Shown: positions 1-8,499 of the stretch, piece after piece | Position numbering within the stretch: the first letter of the stretch is position 1 | Layout of the letters: the number at the start of each line of letters is the position of its first letter | Made by a program: the position numbers and the translations under genes | Source: Thermus thermamylovorans | Lineage (GTDB): Bacteria > Deinococcota > Deinococci > Deinococcales > Thermaceae | NCBI RefSeq assembly: GCF_004307015.1 | Contig: NZ_SIJL01000006.1 | Location: forward strand, 67,359-113,904 | Length of the DNA stretch: 46,546 nt | Direction: 5' to 3' | Notes under the pieces: model-generated | What the model was told of the DNA's origin: nothing | Seen by the model: only the letters and a program-made list of their open reading frames with translations | The model's database searches: none

Positions 1-19
1 CCCATGTATTTGGCCTGGG

Positions 20-25
20 TATACT
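20..25 (+). promoter_or_regulatory. -10 element of leaderless antitoxin gene
   Basis: TATACT ends 6 nt before the ATG at 32, so transcription would start at or very near the start codon. The -35 element would lie at or beyond the window edge and cannot be judged. The same spacing recurs at many genes in this window. Confidence 0.6.
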
Positions 26-31
26 CGTAGT

Positions 32-250
32 ATGCCCCAGGTGCACACCTATCTGCGCAGGGAGGTCTACGAGGCCCTAAAGCGGCAGGCGGAGGCCCGG
101 GGGATGAGCCTATCCGCCTACCTTCGCGAGCTTTTGGAACGCCACGCCCTGCCGCACCGGGAGGAGTTCTATGCCTTGGCGGGGAGCTGGGAGGGGGAGC
201 TTGCGCGTCCTCCCCAGGGGGAACCGGAAGTCCGCGAGGGCCTCCCGTGA
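32..250 (+). CDS. Ribbon-helix-helix antitoxin, VapB-like
   Basis: A 72-residue protein. Residues 1-40 look like a ribbon-helix-helix DNA-binding domain: a short beta strand (PQVHTYL) followed by two helices around GMSLSAYLRELLERH. The acidic, proline-rich tail is the part that would wrap the toxin. The family binds its own operator and neutralises a PIN-domain toxin. The stop codon overlaps the GTG start of the downstream PIN gene (GTGA at 247-250), the usual vapBC arrangement. The start is fixed by the -10 hexamer six bases upstream. Because the partner gene carries a premature stop, this may now be an orphan antitoxin. The family call is firm; the exact subtype is not. Confidence 0.82.
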   Translation: MPQVHTYLRREVYEALKRQAEARGMSLSAYLRELLERHALPHREEFYALAGSWEGELARPPQGEPEVREGLP

Positions 251-645
251 CCCTCTACCTCCTGGACACCAACGCCTGGATCGCCTACCTCAAGGGGCAT
301 CCCCGGGTGGTGGAACGGGCCTGGCAGGAGCCCAGGCTGGCCATCTCCGCCGTTTCCCTGGGCGAGCTCTTCTACGGGGCCAGGAAGAGCGCTAGGGTGT
401 AGGCGAACCTCAGGCGGGTCGTGCGCCTGGCCGGCTTGGTGCGGGTGCTGCCCATCGACGAACGGGTGGCCGAGGTCTACGGCTGGCTTCGCCTGGACCT
501 GGAGCGGGTGGGGAAGCCCCTCGGGGCCAACGACCTCTGGATCGCCGCCACGGCCAAGGCCCACGGCCTGGTGCTGGTGAGCGCCGACCAGGCTTTCCGT
601 CAGGTTCCGGGCCTGCGCCTGGAGGGCTGGGCCGCCGGATCCTAG
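247..645 (+). pseudogene. VapC-like PIN-domain toxin interrupted by in-frame TAG
   Basis: Reading from the GTG at 247 gives a PIN domain that is intact except for one TAG at 400-402 (codon 52). After the stop the same frame continues for a further 80 codons to a TAG at 643-645. All expected acidic residues are present: D7 in LLDTN, E40 in GELFYGA, D96 in GANDLWIAA and D114 in SADQAF. PIN proteins are Mg-dependent ribonucleases, and VapC toxins typically cut tRNA or rRNA. There is no frameshift, so a single base change (for example GAG or CAG to TAG) explains the damage. Restart at the GTG at 421 would give a 74-residue fragment lacking D7 and E40, which should be inactive. A sequencing error or strain-specific inactivation is possible. 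Confidence 0.85.
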
Positions 646-1286
646 CCACCGGGGTTCCCACCCTGACCTCGCCAGGGTGAGACCACCTGGAACCCCCACC
701 GCCCCCCGAGGACGCCCAGCCCTTCCAGGAGCCTCTCCACCTCCGCCCGCCCCCGGGGCAGGCCCTCGAGGAGGAGGTACAGGAGGCCCGCAAGCTCCCC
801 TATCACCACGAAGCCGTAGCGCCGCCCTTCCTCCTCCCAAAGCGCCTCCATGCGGCGGTGGGCCATGCCCCAGGGCGCTTTGAGGAAGTGGCCCCGGGGG
901 GCCTGGGCTTCCGGCTGGCAGAGGGCGGGGTCCCCGGCGGTGAGGAGGCCGCGGCAGGCCAGGGGCCTGAAGGGGTAGACCCCGCAGAGGCCCCCCTCCA
1001 GGAAGGGGCAGGGCCTTCTTTCCCTGAAAAAGCGGCTCGGGAAGTGGGGGTCGTCCTTGCCCTCCCCGAGGAGGGCCAGGCGTTTGGGGCCTTCCTCCAG
1101 GAGGCGGGCCCGCTGCGCCTCCGTGAGGTGGGGGAGGAGGGCCTCCCCCTCCAGGCGGGAGAGGGTCACCAGGCCGTGGCAGCAGGCGAAGCACCCCGCC
1201 CGGCAGGAGGGGGCGAGGCCCTTTTGCCTCAGGTAGTCGGCGAGGTCCGCCTCGAGGGCCTCCCACGCGGCTTCCACCGGGTTCAT
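642..1286 (-). CDS. YkgJ-family cysteine-cluster protein
   Basis: A 214-residue protein with the cysteine pattern of the YkgJ/UPF0153 family, annotated as a putative zinc- or iron-chelating domain. The first cluster is C28, C32, C35 and C36 (SCRAGCFACC). The second is C93 (RPCPF), C101 and C111 (FRPLACRG), with C123 nearby. No enzymatic role is established for the family. The start ATG overlaps the stop of the upstream 67-residue gene (ATGA at 1283-1286), so the two are co-transcribed. The last dozen residues (SPWRGQGGNPGG) are encoded by a small hairpin at 659-679 that resembles another at 5057-5079. The gene converges tail to tail with the vapC remnant, overlapping it by 4 bp. Confidence 0.8.
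   Translation of the reverse strand: MNPVEAAWEALEADLADYLRQKGLAPSCRAGCFACCHGLVTLSRLEGEALLPHLTEAQRARLLEEGPKRLALLGEGKDDPHFPSRFFRERRPCPFLEGGLCGVYPFRPLACRGLLTAGDPALCQPEAQAPRGHFLKAPWGMAHRRMEALWEEEGRRYGFVVIGELAGLLYLLLEGLPRGRAEVERLLEGLGVLGGRWGFQVVSPWRGQGGNPGG
659..679. repeat. Short hairpin related to 5057-5079
   Basis: Seven-base arms CACCCTG and CAGGGTG flank the loop ACCTCGC. The element at 5057-5079 has the same arms and a loop (ACGCTTC) of equal length. An outer pairing GGTTCC (653-658) with GGAACC (689-694) could extend the structure. The hairpin encodes the tail of the YkgJ-like protein. Confidence 0.4.
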
Positions 1287-1486
1287 CGCCTTTGGCGGTA
1301 CACCCCCTTCCTGGGGTCAAAGGGGCAGGTGCGGAAGGCCACCTGGGGGCAGAAGCGCCGGTGGCGGGCCACCTCCAGGGCCAGGGCCCGGGGCAGGCCG
1401 CAGCGGGGGCAGGTAGGGGGCCTCCTGCGCCGGGCGAGGAAGAGGGCCGCACCGGCCAAGAGGGCGAGCAGGGCCAGGGCCTCCAC
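1283..1486 (-). CDS. Small membrane-anchored zinc-ribbon-like protein
   Basis: A 67-residue protein of unknown function. Residues 2-18 (EALALLALLAGAALFLA) form one membrane segment followed by an RRRR stop-transfer motif. The remainder has a CPRCG knuckle plus two further cysteines (FCPQ, TCPF), suggesting a cytoplasmic metal-binding patch. The GTG start at 1486 lies 7 nt after a minus-strand TAAACT (1494-1499), supporting a leaderless transcript. It is the first gene of a two-gene unit with the YkgJ-like protein, which also carries cysteine clusters. The real existence of the gene rests on the start overlap and the promoter. Confidence 0.6.
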   Translation of the reverse strand: MEALALLALLAGAALFLARRRRPPTCPRCGLPRALALEVARHRRFCPQVAFRTCPFDPRKGVYRQRR

Positions 1487-1493
1487 GCCCGTC

Positions 1494-1512
1494 AGTTTAC
1501 GGGGTGTAGCAT
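1494..1512. promoter_or_regulatory. Divergent leaderless promoter pair
   Basis: Minus-strand TAAACT (1494-1499) lies 7 nt before the GTG at 1486. Plus-strand TAGCAT (1507-1512) lies 6 nt before the ATG at 1519. The start codons are only 32 bp apart, so both polymerases would share this segment. No good -35 was seen on either side. Confidence 0.45.
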
Positions 1513-1518
1513 GGGGGT

Positions 1519-2010
1519 ATGCCTGCGCCCTTTCTGGAACCCCTGGAGCCGGGGGTGCCCCCGGTGGTTTCCGCCTGGATCAAGGGCTTGAAGGAGGTGG
1601 AGGCTCACCTGGATCGCTGGGCCTTTGCCCTTTCCGAGGAGGGGTTTTGGTGGCGGCCCAAGGAGGGGACGAACCCCATTGGGGGCCTGGTGCGCCACAT
1701 CGCGGGAAGCTCCTTGCGGCTCCTTTCCTATGCTTTTCCCCAGGAGCTTCCCGACTGGGCCAAAAGGGGGCGGGAGTGGGAGCTAGGAGGGGAGCCCGAG
1801 CCCAAGGAGGTGGTGGAGGCCCGCTTCCGAGAGGCTTGGGCGAGGCTTTCCTCCGCCTTCCGGAGGGTAAGGGAAGAGGAACTCGGCCAGGAGGTTTCCG
1901 TGGGCGCCCAGGGCCTGAAGGCGCCCAGGGCCCATATCCTCCACCACCTGGTGGAGCACGCCCAGCACCATGCAGGGCAGATCATCTACGCCCGCAAGCT
2001 CCTGGGCTGA
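1519..2010 (+). CDS. DinB-family protein
   Basis: A 163-residue protein of the DinB/DUF664 four-helix bundle family, metal-binding proteins related to bacillithiol- and mycothiol-dependent transferases. Visible hallmarks are WIKGLKEVEAHLDRW in helix 1, the metal-site histidine H60 in GLVRHIAGS, and the C-terminal HxxxH (H147 and H151) in LVEHAQHHAGQ. Such proteins are often stress-induced; the substrate here is unknown. The ATG sits 6 nt after a TAGCAT hexamer, consistent with a leaderless mRNA divergent from the small membrane protein. The length is normal for the family. Confidence 0.82.
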   Translation: MPAPFLEPLEPGVPPVVSAWIKGLKEVEAHLDRWAFALSEEGFWWRPKEGTNPIGGLVRHIAGSSLRLLSYAFPQELPDWAKRGREWELGGEPEPKEVVEARFREAWARLSSAFRRVREEELGQEVSVGAQGLKAPRAHILHHLVEHAQHHAGQIIYARKLLG

Positions 2011-2040
2011 GGACCCCTGTCCCTAGGGGGCGGCCGTAAG

Positions 2041-2445
2041 ATGGGAAGCATGGAACGCGTGGGCTTGCGCGCTGCTCCCCGGCTGACCCTCGAGGCCCTC
2101 AAGGAGGCCCTCAAGGGGGTGCGTTTCCCCGAGGCCAAGGTCTACCTCATCACCGACTGGCAGGACCGCCGCCACCAGGCCCGCTACGCGGTTGTGATCC
2201 ACGGGGGCAAGAAGGACCTCCTCACCCCCGACGCCTTCGGCCCGGCGTTTCCCGGGGGCGAGGCGGCCCTTTCCGAACTGATGGCCCTCCTCCTGGAGCG
2301 GGGGGCGCGGAGGTTCTACGAGGCCGTGGTCTCTCCCGGGGAGATGACCGCTCTCCTCGGCCTTCCTCCCGAGGAGCTCCTTGCCCGGGTGAACGCCATC
2401 GCCAACCCCGCCGACCCCGGCATTTACCTGAAGCGGGCCGCCTGA
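2041..2445 (+). CDS. Conserved-looking protein of unknown function
   Basis: A 134-residue soluble protein with alternating helices and strands and no signal peptide or membrane segment. I do not recognise the family. Features include an amphipathic N-terminal helix (LTLEALKEALKGV), a central KVYLITDW strand followed by a basic DRRHQAR stretch, and an acidic C-terminal helical part ending in a proline-rich loop. Codon use is typical of the neighbourhood, unlike the island that begins just downstream. The start could equally be the ATG at 2050 (MERVGL), three codons in. It stands alone, 30 bp after dinB. Confidence 0.6.
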   Translation: MGSMERVGLRAAPRLTLEALKEALKGVRFPEAKVYLITDWQDRRHQARYAVVIHGGKKDLLTPDAFGPAFPGGEAALSELMALLLERGARRFYEAVVSPGEMTALLGLPPEELLARVNAIANPADPGIYLKRAA

Positions 2446-2472
2446 TACCCTTTCTTGTTGGATCCTTCGCCT

Positions 2473-2680
2473 ATGACCGTAGCCGACCACCTGACCTTTA
2501 ACGGCCTTGTGGCAGCGGGTCGAGAAGGCCAAGGACCCGATAGAGAGGACCCGCTTCTTGGTGGTCTACCACGCCGAGCGGGGGCTCCCCGCTAAGAAGA
2601 TTGCCAAGATCACCCTGAACAGCCCCCACTGGGTGCAAGAAACGGTGAGGGGCTAAAACCAGGAGTTGCTCTGCGCACCC
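2473..2680 (+). pseudogene. Decayed IS630-type transposase N-terminus
   Basis: Two reading frames together give the start of a transposase-like helix-turn-helix domain. The ATG at 2473 opens MTVADHLTFN. A frame change near 2507 continues as LWQRVEKAKDPIERTRFLVV, then a helix-turn-helix with HAERGLPAKKIAKI and HWVQETVRG, followed by TAA at 2654 and NQELL. IS630-family transposases begin with such a winged-helix domain that recognises the terminal repeats. At least two inactivating changes are present and no catalytic DDE part follows, so this is a remnant. It sits at the left border of the compositionally different MFS gene. The family assignment is by motif resemblance only. Confidence 0.55.
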
Positions 2681-2749
2681 CCCGGCCCCGGGGGGGCAGA
2701 TGCGGCGGCACACCCTCTTTCGCTGGTAGTCTAGGATAAGGAAATCGGC

Positions 2750-3994
2750 ATGAAACGGCATGAAGCCATTGTCGCCTTGATGACCAGGCTGGGGCTTGCG
2801 CTTTTCGCCCGAAACCCCACCTTCTCCTACTTTTTCCTCAGCAGGACCTCGTCCCGCATTGGCGAGAACGTGTTCTCCCTTGCCGTCCCGTGGCTGGTGT
2901 TTCAGCTGACGGGCAGCGCCCTACAACTTGGGCTGGCCTTTGCCGTCCAGGTTGTCCCTTCGCTGCTGCTGGCTCCCTTTGCCGGTGTTTATGCGGACGC
3001 TGCTTCAAGGACAAAAGTGATACTCGTTGCGGAAAGTTTCCGGGCCCTGCTCGGTCTGGCTGTGGCTGGGCTGTCGCTCCTGGGCAACTTGCAGGCGTGG
3101 CACCTGTACCTTGCTGTGGTGGCCCATGCGGTAACCGCCAGTTTTCTTACCGTCGCAGCCGGGGCTGTGGTCCCGACCATCGTTGACCAGGTGGACCTGA
3201 CACGCGCCAACGCGCTGCTCAGGTTGAGCCGCAACGCGTGCGACCTGTTTGGCAAGGTTATGACGGGCGTACTCTTAGCCTGGGTAGGCCCGGCGTACAC
3301 GTTCATGGCGAATGCGGCCTTGTCTGTGGCGTCGGCGGCTCTGCTGCCGATCCGTCGCATGAACGGGGAATCCCTAGTGGTGCGGGGCCGGCGGCCAAGG
3401 GTACTGCAGGATTTCGTGAGTGGGGTGGGTATCCTGCGCCGCCACGGCGCGGCTTTGCTCGCCATGGCCGATCTGGTGGTGGTCAACGTCGGTATTCCGG
3501 TTCTGGTCATAGCCCTGCCCGTTGTTTCTGAACAGGTTCTGCGCCACGGCGCCGCTGGCTATGGATTCCTCACCGGAGCGATGGCGCTCGGGGCCATCGC
3601 TGCGACCCTGATAGCCACTCCACTGGCGGGGCGGATGGATGAGCACCGGTTGTCCGGACTTGCCACGGTCCTGTTCGGCTTCCTGGTTGGGTCCCTGGGC
3701 TTCGTCGGGGGACTGGAGGGGTGGTTGCTGGCGGTGGCGCTCGCCGGTCTGACGGCCGAATTGGTTTCGGTCTACACGGCCAGCATCCTGCAGCGGACCC
3801 TGCCTTCGGAGGTCCTGGGCCGGGCCTTTGCTGTTCAGTATGCGGCCCTACGGGTCATCCCTGTGGTCGTGTTCCTAAGTGCCGGTGCGGTTCTCCAAAG
3901 GTTCGGCGTCCAAACGCTCTTGATCTTGGGTGGTTCGGCAACCGCCCTCATCGCGGCGCTCTTGCTCTACATCAGGGTGCGCGGTGCGCAATAG
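2750..3994 (+). CDS. MFS drug-efflux-type transporter
   Basis: A 414-residue protein with about 12 hydrophobic segments, typical of DHA3-type major facilitator exporters (the macrolide-efflux and EntS-like group). The first half has the characteristic FLSRTSSRIGENVFSLAVPW and the loop GVYADAASRTKVIL in place of the classical motif A; the second half starts around residue 235. Members expel antibiotics or siderophores by proton antiport; the substrate here cannot be read. Third codon positions carry many A and T (gtt, ttt, gca), unlike neighbouring genes, which suggests recent acquisition. It is preceded by a transposase remnant and followed by a possible 41-codon ORF. A weak AAGGAAAT precedes the ATG. 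Confidence 0.8.
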   Translation: MKRHEAIVALMTRLGLALFARNPTFSYFFLSRTSSRIGENVFSLAVPWLVFQLTGSALQLGLAFAVQVVPSLLLAPFAGVYADAASRTKVILVAESFRALLGLAVAGLSLLGNLQAWHLYLAVVAHAVTASFLTVAAGAVVPTIVDQVDLTRANALLRLSRNACDLFGKVMTGVLLAWVGPAYTFMANAALSVASAALLPIRRMNGESLVVRGRRPRVLQDFVSGVGILRRHGAALLAMADLVVVNVGIPVLVIALPVVSEQVLRHGAAGYGFLTGAMALGAIAATLIATPLAGRMDEHRLSGLATVLFGFLVGSLGFVGGLEGWLLAVALAGLTAELVSVYTASILQRTLPSEVLGRAFAVQYAALRVIPVVVFLSAGAVLQRFGVQTLLILGGSATALIAALLLYIRVRGAQ

Positions 3995-4051
3995 GGGAGC
4001 GGGGAGGTGGGGTTCCAACAAAGCCATCCGGGCTGAGGAGGCGATGGAAAG

Positions 4052-4177
4052 ATGAAGCTGCGGTGGATCCAGTACATCCGAGGAGTCCCACGGTATCCTG
4101 TTCTGGTCGGCGACACCGTTATGCCGTTTTCCAGGACGTACAAAATCGTGTGGACGATCTCGGGTGCTCAGCCGTAG
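4052..4177 (+). CDS. Possible 41-residue basic peptide downstream of MFS
   Basis: A short ORF beginning MKLRWIQYIRGVPRYPV and ending KIVWTISGAQP. It is basic and rich in aromatic residues, with no cysteines and no obvious membrane segment. A GAGGAGG-like sequence lies upstream (4035-4041) and GGAAAG directly precedes the ATG. Codon choice (tat, cct, gtt, aaa) resembles the foreign MFS gene rather than the host genes. The stop lies 10 bp inside the tail of the convergent hmgL gene. It could be a peptide exported by the MFS protein, the truncated start of a lost larger gene, or chance. I do not recognise it. Confidence 0.3.
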   Translation: MKLRWIQYIRGVPRYPVLVGDTVMPFSRTYKIVWTISGAQP

Positions 4178-5025
4178 AGGAGCCGGAGCCGGGCCGCCTC
4201 CTCCGCTAAGAGGGGGAGCGCTCTCATGTCCACCCCCGTGGTGAGGCCTTGGGCCTCGAGGTGGGGCAGGACCTTCTCCGTGGGTAGGTTGCCCACCAGC
4301 TCGTCCCCGGCAAAGGGGCAGCCCCCCACCCCCGCCAAGGCCCCCTCCAGCCAGCGCACCCCCGCCCCCAGCACCGCCTCCACCTTGGCCAAGACCCCCT
4401 CGGGCCGGGCGTGGAGGTGGGCCCCCAGGCCTTCGGGGCCAAAGCGGGCCACGGCCTCCCCTAGCACCTCCTGGATACGGCTTGCCTCCGCCACCCCGTA
4501 GGTGTCCGCCAGGGCGATCTCCCGCACCCCCAGCGCCCGGAGCCTTCCGATGGCCTCCAGGACGGCCTCCAGGCTCCAGGGATCCCCGTAGGGGTTGCCG
4601 AAGGCCATGGAGAGGTAGACCACGAGGCCAAGCCTCCCCTCCGTGGCCCGCACCATCTCCGCCACCAGGGGCCAGGAGTCCTCAATGGAGCGGTTCGTGT
4701 TCTTGCGCTGGAAGGTTTCCGAGAGGGAGAAGGGGTAGCCCACGTGGGTGAGGTTTGGGGCCTTTAGCGCCCTTTCCAGGCCCCGCTCGTTGGCCACGAT
4801 GGCCAAATAGGTGCGCCCTTCCGGGGGCGGCAAGGCGGCCAAGACCGCCTCCGCGTCCGCCATCTGGGGTACCCACTTGGGGGAGACGAAGCTGGTCAGG
4901 TCCAGATGGCGAAACCCCGCTTCCAGCAGTCGGTGTAAAAAGGCCACCTTTTCCTCGGTGGGGATGGGGCGGGAAAACCCTTGCCAGGCGTCCCTGGGGC
5001 ACTCCACCCACTTCACCTTTTCCAT
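4168..5025 (-). CDS. Hydroxymethylglutaryl-CoA lyase
   Basis: A 285-residue TIM-barrel protein of the HMGL-like family. The enzyme cleaves HMG-CoA to acetoacetate and acetyl-CoA, the last step of leucine breakdown. Catalytic residues are visible: R11-D12 (in CPRDAWQG), H203 and H205 in GAHLHARPEG, and C236 in the signature loop GVGGCPFAG. It lies 61 bp downstream of the methylcrotonyl-CoA carboxylase beta gene, whose pathway product feeds it after hydration. A strong SD (AAAAGGAGGG) precedes the ATG. A 10-bp GC hairpin sits in the gap (5055-5081). The N-terminal motif reads VECPRDAW rather than the more common EVGPRDGL, a mild divergence; the other residues support the call. Confidence 0.9.
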   Translation of the reverse strand: MEKVKWVECPRDAWQGFSRPIPTEEKVAFLHRLLEAGFRHLDLTSFVSPKWVPQMADAEAVLAALPPPEGRTYLAIVANERGLERALKAPNLTHVGYPFSLSETFQRKNTNRSIEDSWPLVAEMVRATEGRLGLVVYLSMAFGNPYGDPWSLEAVLEAIGRLRALGVREIALADTYGVAEASRIQEVLGEAVARFGPEGLGAHLHARPEGVLAKVEAVLGAGVRWLEGALAGVGGCPFAGDELVGNLPTEKVLPHLEAQGLTTGVDMRALPLLAEEAARLRLLYG

Positions 5026-5054
5026 GGACCCTCCTTTTGGCCTTTTGCCGGGGC

Positions 5055-5081
5055 CCCCACCCTGACGCTTCCAGGGTGGGG
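5055..5081 (-). terminator. GC hairpin between carboxylase and lyase genes
   Basis: A perfect 10-bp stem with left arm CCCCACCCTG, loop ACGCTTC and right arm CAGGGTGGGG. There is no U-tract. It lies just after the stop of the carboxylase gene (5087) and 30 bp before the hmgL start, so it may be a leaky terminator or an mRNA-stabilising hairpin that lowers lyase expression. Its core resembles the hairpin at 659-679. Confidence 0.5.
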
Positions 5082-5086
5082 TGGCC

Positions 5087-6766
<1,680 letters not shown>

Positions 6767-6772
6767 GGCCTG

Positions 6773-6778
6773 AGTATA
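6773..6778 (-). promoter_or_regulatory. -10 element of carboxylase-lyase unit
   Basis: Minus-strand TATACT lies 6 nt upstream of the ATG at 6766. It sits in the short gap after the rnhA stop at 6791, next to an A/T-rich run (6782-6795). No convincing -35 was found. Confidence 0.55.
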
Positions 6779-6790
6779 ACGCTTTTTTGC

Positions 6791-7285
6791 TTATTCGGAG
6801 AAAAGCGTGTCGGTGGGAGCCCTCTTTGGGGGGCAGGGGGTGCGGGCCTGGGCCTTTTGCCGCTGGGCCTGGCGCCTCGCCTCCCGGTCCACCCGCTCGT
6901 TTTCCGGGTGGCCGTTGTGCCCCCGCACCCAGGTGGGGAGGACGCGGTGGCGTTTCAACTCTTCCAGGATGGCCTCCCAGAGGTCGCGGTTTTCTACAGG
7001 CTTCCCGTCCGCCTTGCGCAGGCCCCGCCTCTGCCAGGCGGGAAGCCATTCGCTGAGGGCCCGCACCAAATACTGGCTGTCGGAAAAGAGGTGCACCTCG
7101 CAAGGCTCCTTGAGGGCCTTAAGGCCCTGAAGGAGGGCGGTGAGCTCCATGCGGTTGTTGGTGGTGCAGGGCTCCCCCCCGGAGAGGAGCTTCTCCCTGG
7201 CGCTGTAACGCAGGAGGGCCGCCCAACCCCCGGGCCCGGGGTTACCCAGGCAGGCCCCGTCGGTGTAGAGCTCCACCCGCCTCAC
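6791..7285 (-). CDS. rnhA: Ribonuclease HI
   Basis: A 164-residue RNase H that cleaves the RNA strand of RNA-DNA hybrids (R-loops, Okazaki primers). The four catalytic acids are present: D9 in [15 protein letters not shown]47 in NNRMEL, D69 in FSDSQYL, and D133 in [13 protein letters not shown], with the catalytic-loop His in [15 protein letters not shown]. The basic handle segment around [20 protein letters not shown] is intact. The proline-rich basic tail (CPPKRAP) resembles the T. thermophilus enzyme as I remember it. The start overlaps the stop of the upstream Uma2 gene (ATGA at 7282-7285), so it is translationally coupled. Confidence 0.95.
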   Translation of the reverse strand: MRRVELYTDGACLGNPGPGGWAALLRYSAREKLLSGGEPCTTNNRMELTALLQGLKALKEPCEVHLFSDSQYLVRALSEWLPAWQRRGLRKADGKPVENRDLWEAILEELKRHRVLPTWVRGHNGHPENERVDREARRQAQRQKAQARTPCPPKRAPTDTLFSE

Positions 7286-7803
7286 GACCAGGGGACGGGC
7301 CGTTCGGGGAAGGCCAGGGGGGCCTTGGCCTCCCCGGGAGGCACCAGCTCCCGCAGGCGGTAATGGCTTCCCTGGGGTTCGCGGTAGACCTCCAGGAGGT
7401 TTTCCTGGAGGTTCACGATCCAGACCTCGGGAAGGCCTGCCTCGGCGTAGAGGGCGAGCTTGGCCCGGTCGTGCTCCAGGCTGGTGTCGGCCACCTCGAT
7501 GAGGAGGAGGACGTCCTGGGGCTCGGGGAGGCGTTCCGCATAGGCTTCTAGAGGGGGCTTCAGCACCAGGAGGTCTGGTTCGGGCTCGGAACGGGGCGGG
7601 ATGCGCAGGGGGGACTGCACGGTGACGACGGCTTCCTCCCCCAAAAGAGCCTGGAACTTTTTGTCCAGCCGAGCCACGGTAAAGACATGCCTAGGACCGA
7701 TGGGGCTCATCTCGTAGATCTCCCCCCTTAGGAGTTCCAGGTGCTTCACGCCCTGGAAAAGCCGCTCAAACTCCTCTACCCCGAAGCGGTAGCGGGTGGC
7801 CAT
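7282..7803 (-). CDS. Uma2-family putative nuclease
   Basis: A 173-residue protein of the Uma2/DUF820 family, a restriction-endonuclease-like (PD-(D/E)XK) fold of unproven function, abundant in cyanobacteria and Deinococcus-Thermus. The expected residues are D77 in [10 protein letters not shown]103 in [10 protein letters not shown], and K115 with Y119 in [19 protein letters not shown]. It lies directly upstream of rnhA with a 4-bp overlap. A second, divergent Uma2 gene lies at 8500-9069, with VOC and GYD genes between. Uma2 genes are often multicopy and have been suggested to be linked to mobile elements; nothing here shows its target. Confidence 0.82.
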   Translation of the reverse strand: MATRYRFGVEEFERLFQGVKHLELLRGEIYEMSPIGPRHVFTVARLDKKFQALLGEEAVVTVQSPLRIPPRSEPEPDLLVLKPPLEAYAERLPEPQDVLLLIEVADTSLEHDRAKLALYAEAGLPEVWIVNLQENLLEVYREPQGSHYRLRELVPPGEAKAPLAFPERPVPWS

Positions 7804-7807
7804 GCCC

Positions 7808-8188
7808 TCATTCTAGGCCCCAGATTCTGGCCGGGGCCAGTTCCACCAGGTTCCCCGCGGGGTCGCGGGTGTAAAGGCTTTTCCCCCTGGGCCAGTCCGC
7901 CCACCAGACGGGAAAGCCCGCTTCCTGGAGCTTTTCCGCCCAGCGGGGAAGCTCTTCCTCCTCCACCTGGAAGGCCACGTGGACGCTTCCCTTGGCCCCG
8001 TGGGGAGGTAAGGCCTGGTCCTTTTCCGTGTGTTCTGGGTTGAAGACCAGAAAGACCCCCTGCCCGGCCCGGAAGAAGGCGTGGCGCGGGGGCTGGTACT
8101 GAAAGCAAGGAAGGCCCAGGACCCCCTCGTAAAAGGCCCGGGCCTTCTCCAGATCCTCGGCGTAGACGGCGGTTTCCAGGACCTCCAC
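7808..8188 (-). CDS. VOC (glyoxalase/bleomycin-resistance-like) protein
   Basis: A 126-residue single VOC module with two beta-alpha-beta-beta-beta repeats. Typical elements are the opening VLETAVYAEDLEKARAFYEGVLGL, the second-half start HVAFQVEEEEL and the closing SLYTRDPAGNLVEL with its metal-ligand glutamate. The family includes glyoxalase I, dioxygenases and antibiotic-binding proteins; the substrate cannot be predicted. It starts at the stop of the GYD gene (1-bp overlap at 8188), so these two are one transcription unit. Confidence 0.8.
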   Translation of the reverse strand: MEVLETAVYAEDLEKARAFYEGVLGLPCFQYQPPRHAFFRAGQGVFLVFNPEHTEKDQALPPHGAKGSVHVAFQVEEEELPRWAEKLQEAGFPVWWADWPRGKSLYTRDPAGNLVELAPARIWGLE

Positions 8189-8475
8189 TACTTGAGCTTG
8201 GCGATGAGGTCGGCCACGGGGATGGCCTCGAGGGTGGTGGTCTTCACGCTCCCCCGCGCCCCCAGGTGGAGCATGGCCCGGGCCACGGCCAGGGCATCCT
8301 CCGCCTCCACGATGTTCACGAAGTCGTAGGGGCCGAGGACGGCGTACTGGGCCACCACTTTGACCCCGAAGTCCTGTTCCAGCTCCTGGTTCACCTCCTT
8401 GATGCGCTCGGGGTTTTTCACCAGGGTCTCGGCGCCATCATCCGTGAGGGTGCTGAGGACGATAAAGGTGGGCAT
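8188..8475 (-). CDS. GYD-domain protein
   Basis: A 95-residue protein of the GYD family (ferredoxin-like alpha-beta fold), named for a conserved Gly-Tyr-Asp motif; here GPYDFVNIVEAED at about residues 48-60. It opens with the typical strand MPTFIVLSTLTDDGAETL and has a long helix NPERIKEVNQELEQDFGV. No biochemical role is established. A purine-rich SD (GAAAGGAGGCAAGG, read on the minus strand) precedes the ATG. It is translationally coupled to the VOC gene. Confidence 0.8.
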   Translation of the reverse strand: MPTFIVLSTLTDDGAETLVKNPERIKEVNQELEQDFGVKVVAQYAVLGPYDFVNIVEAEDALAVARAMLHLGARGSVKTTTLEAIPVADLIAKLK

Positions 8476-8499
8476 ACCTTGCCTCCTTTCCCCTCCAGT

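Noticed and set aside
858-2039. Plus-strand 393-codon frame across the YkgJ-like and DinB genes
   Set aside because: It crosses two real genes in wrong frames and has low-complexity composition.
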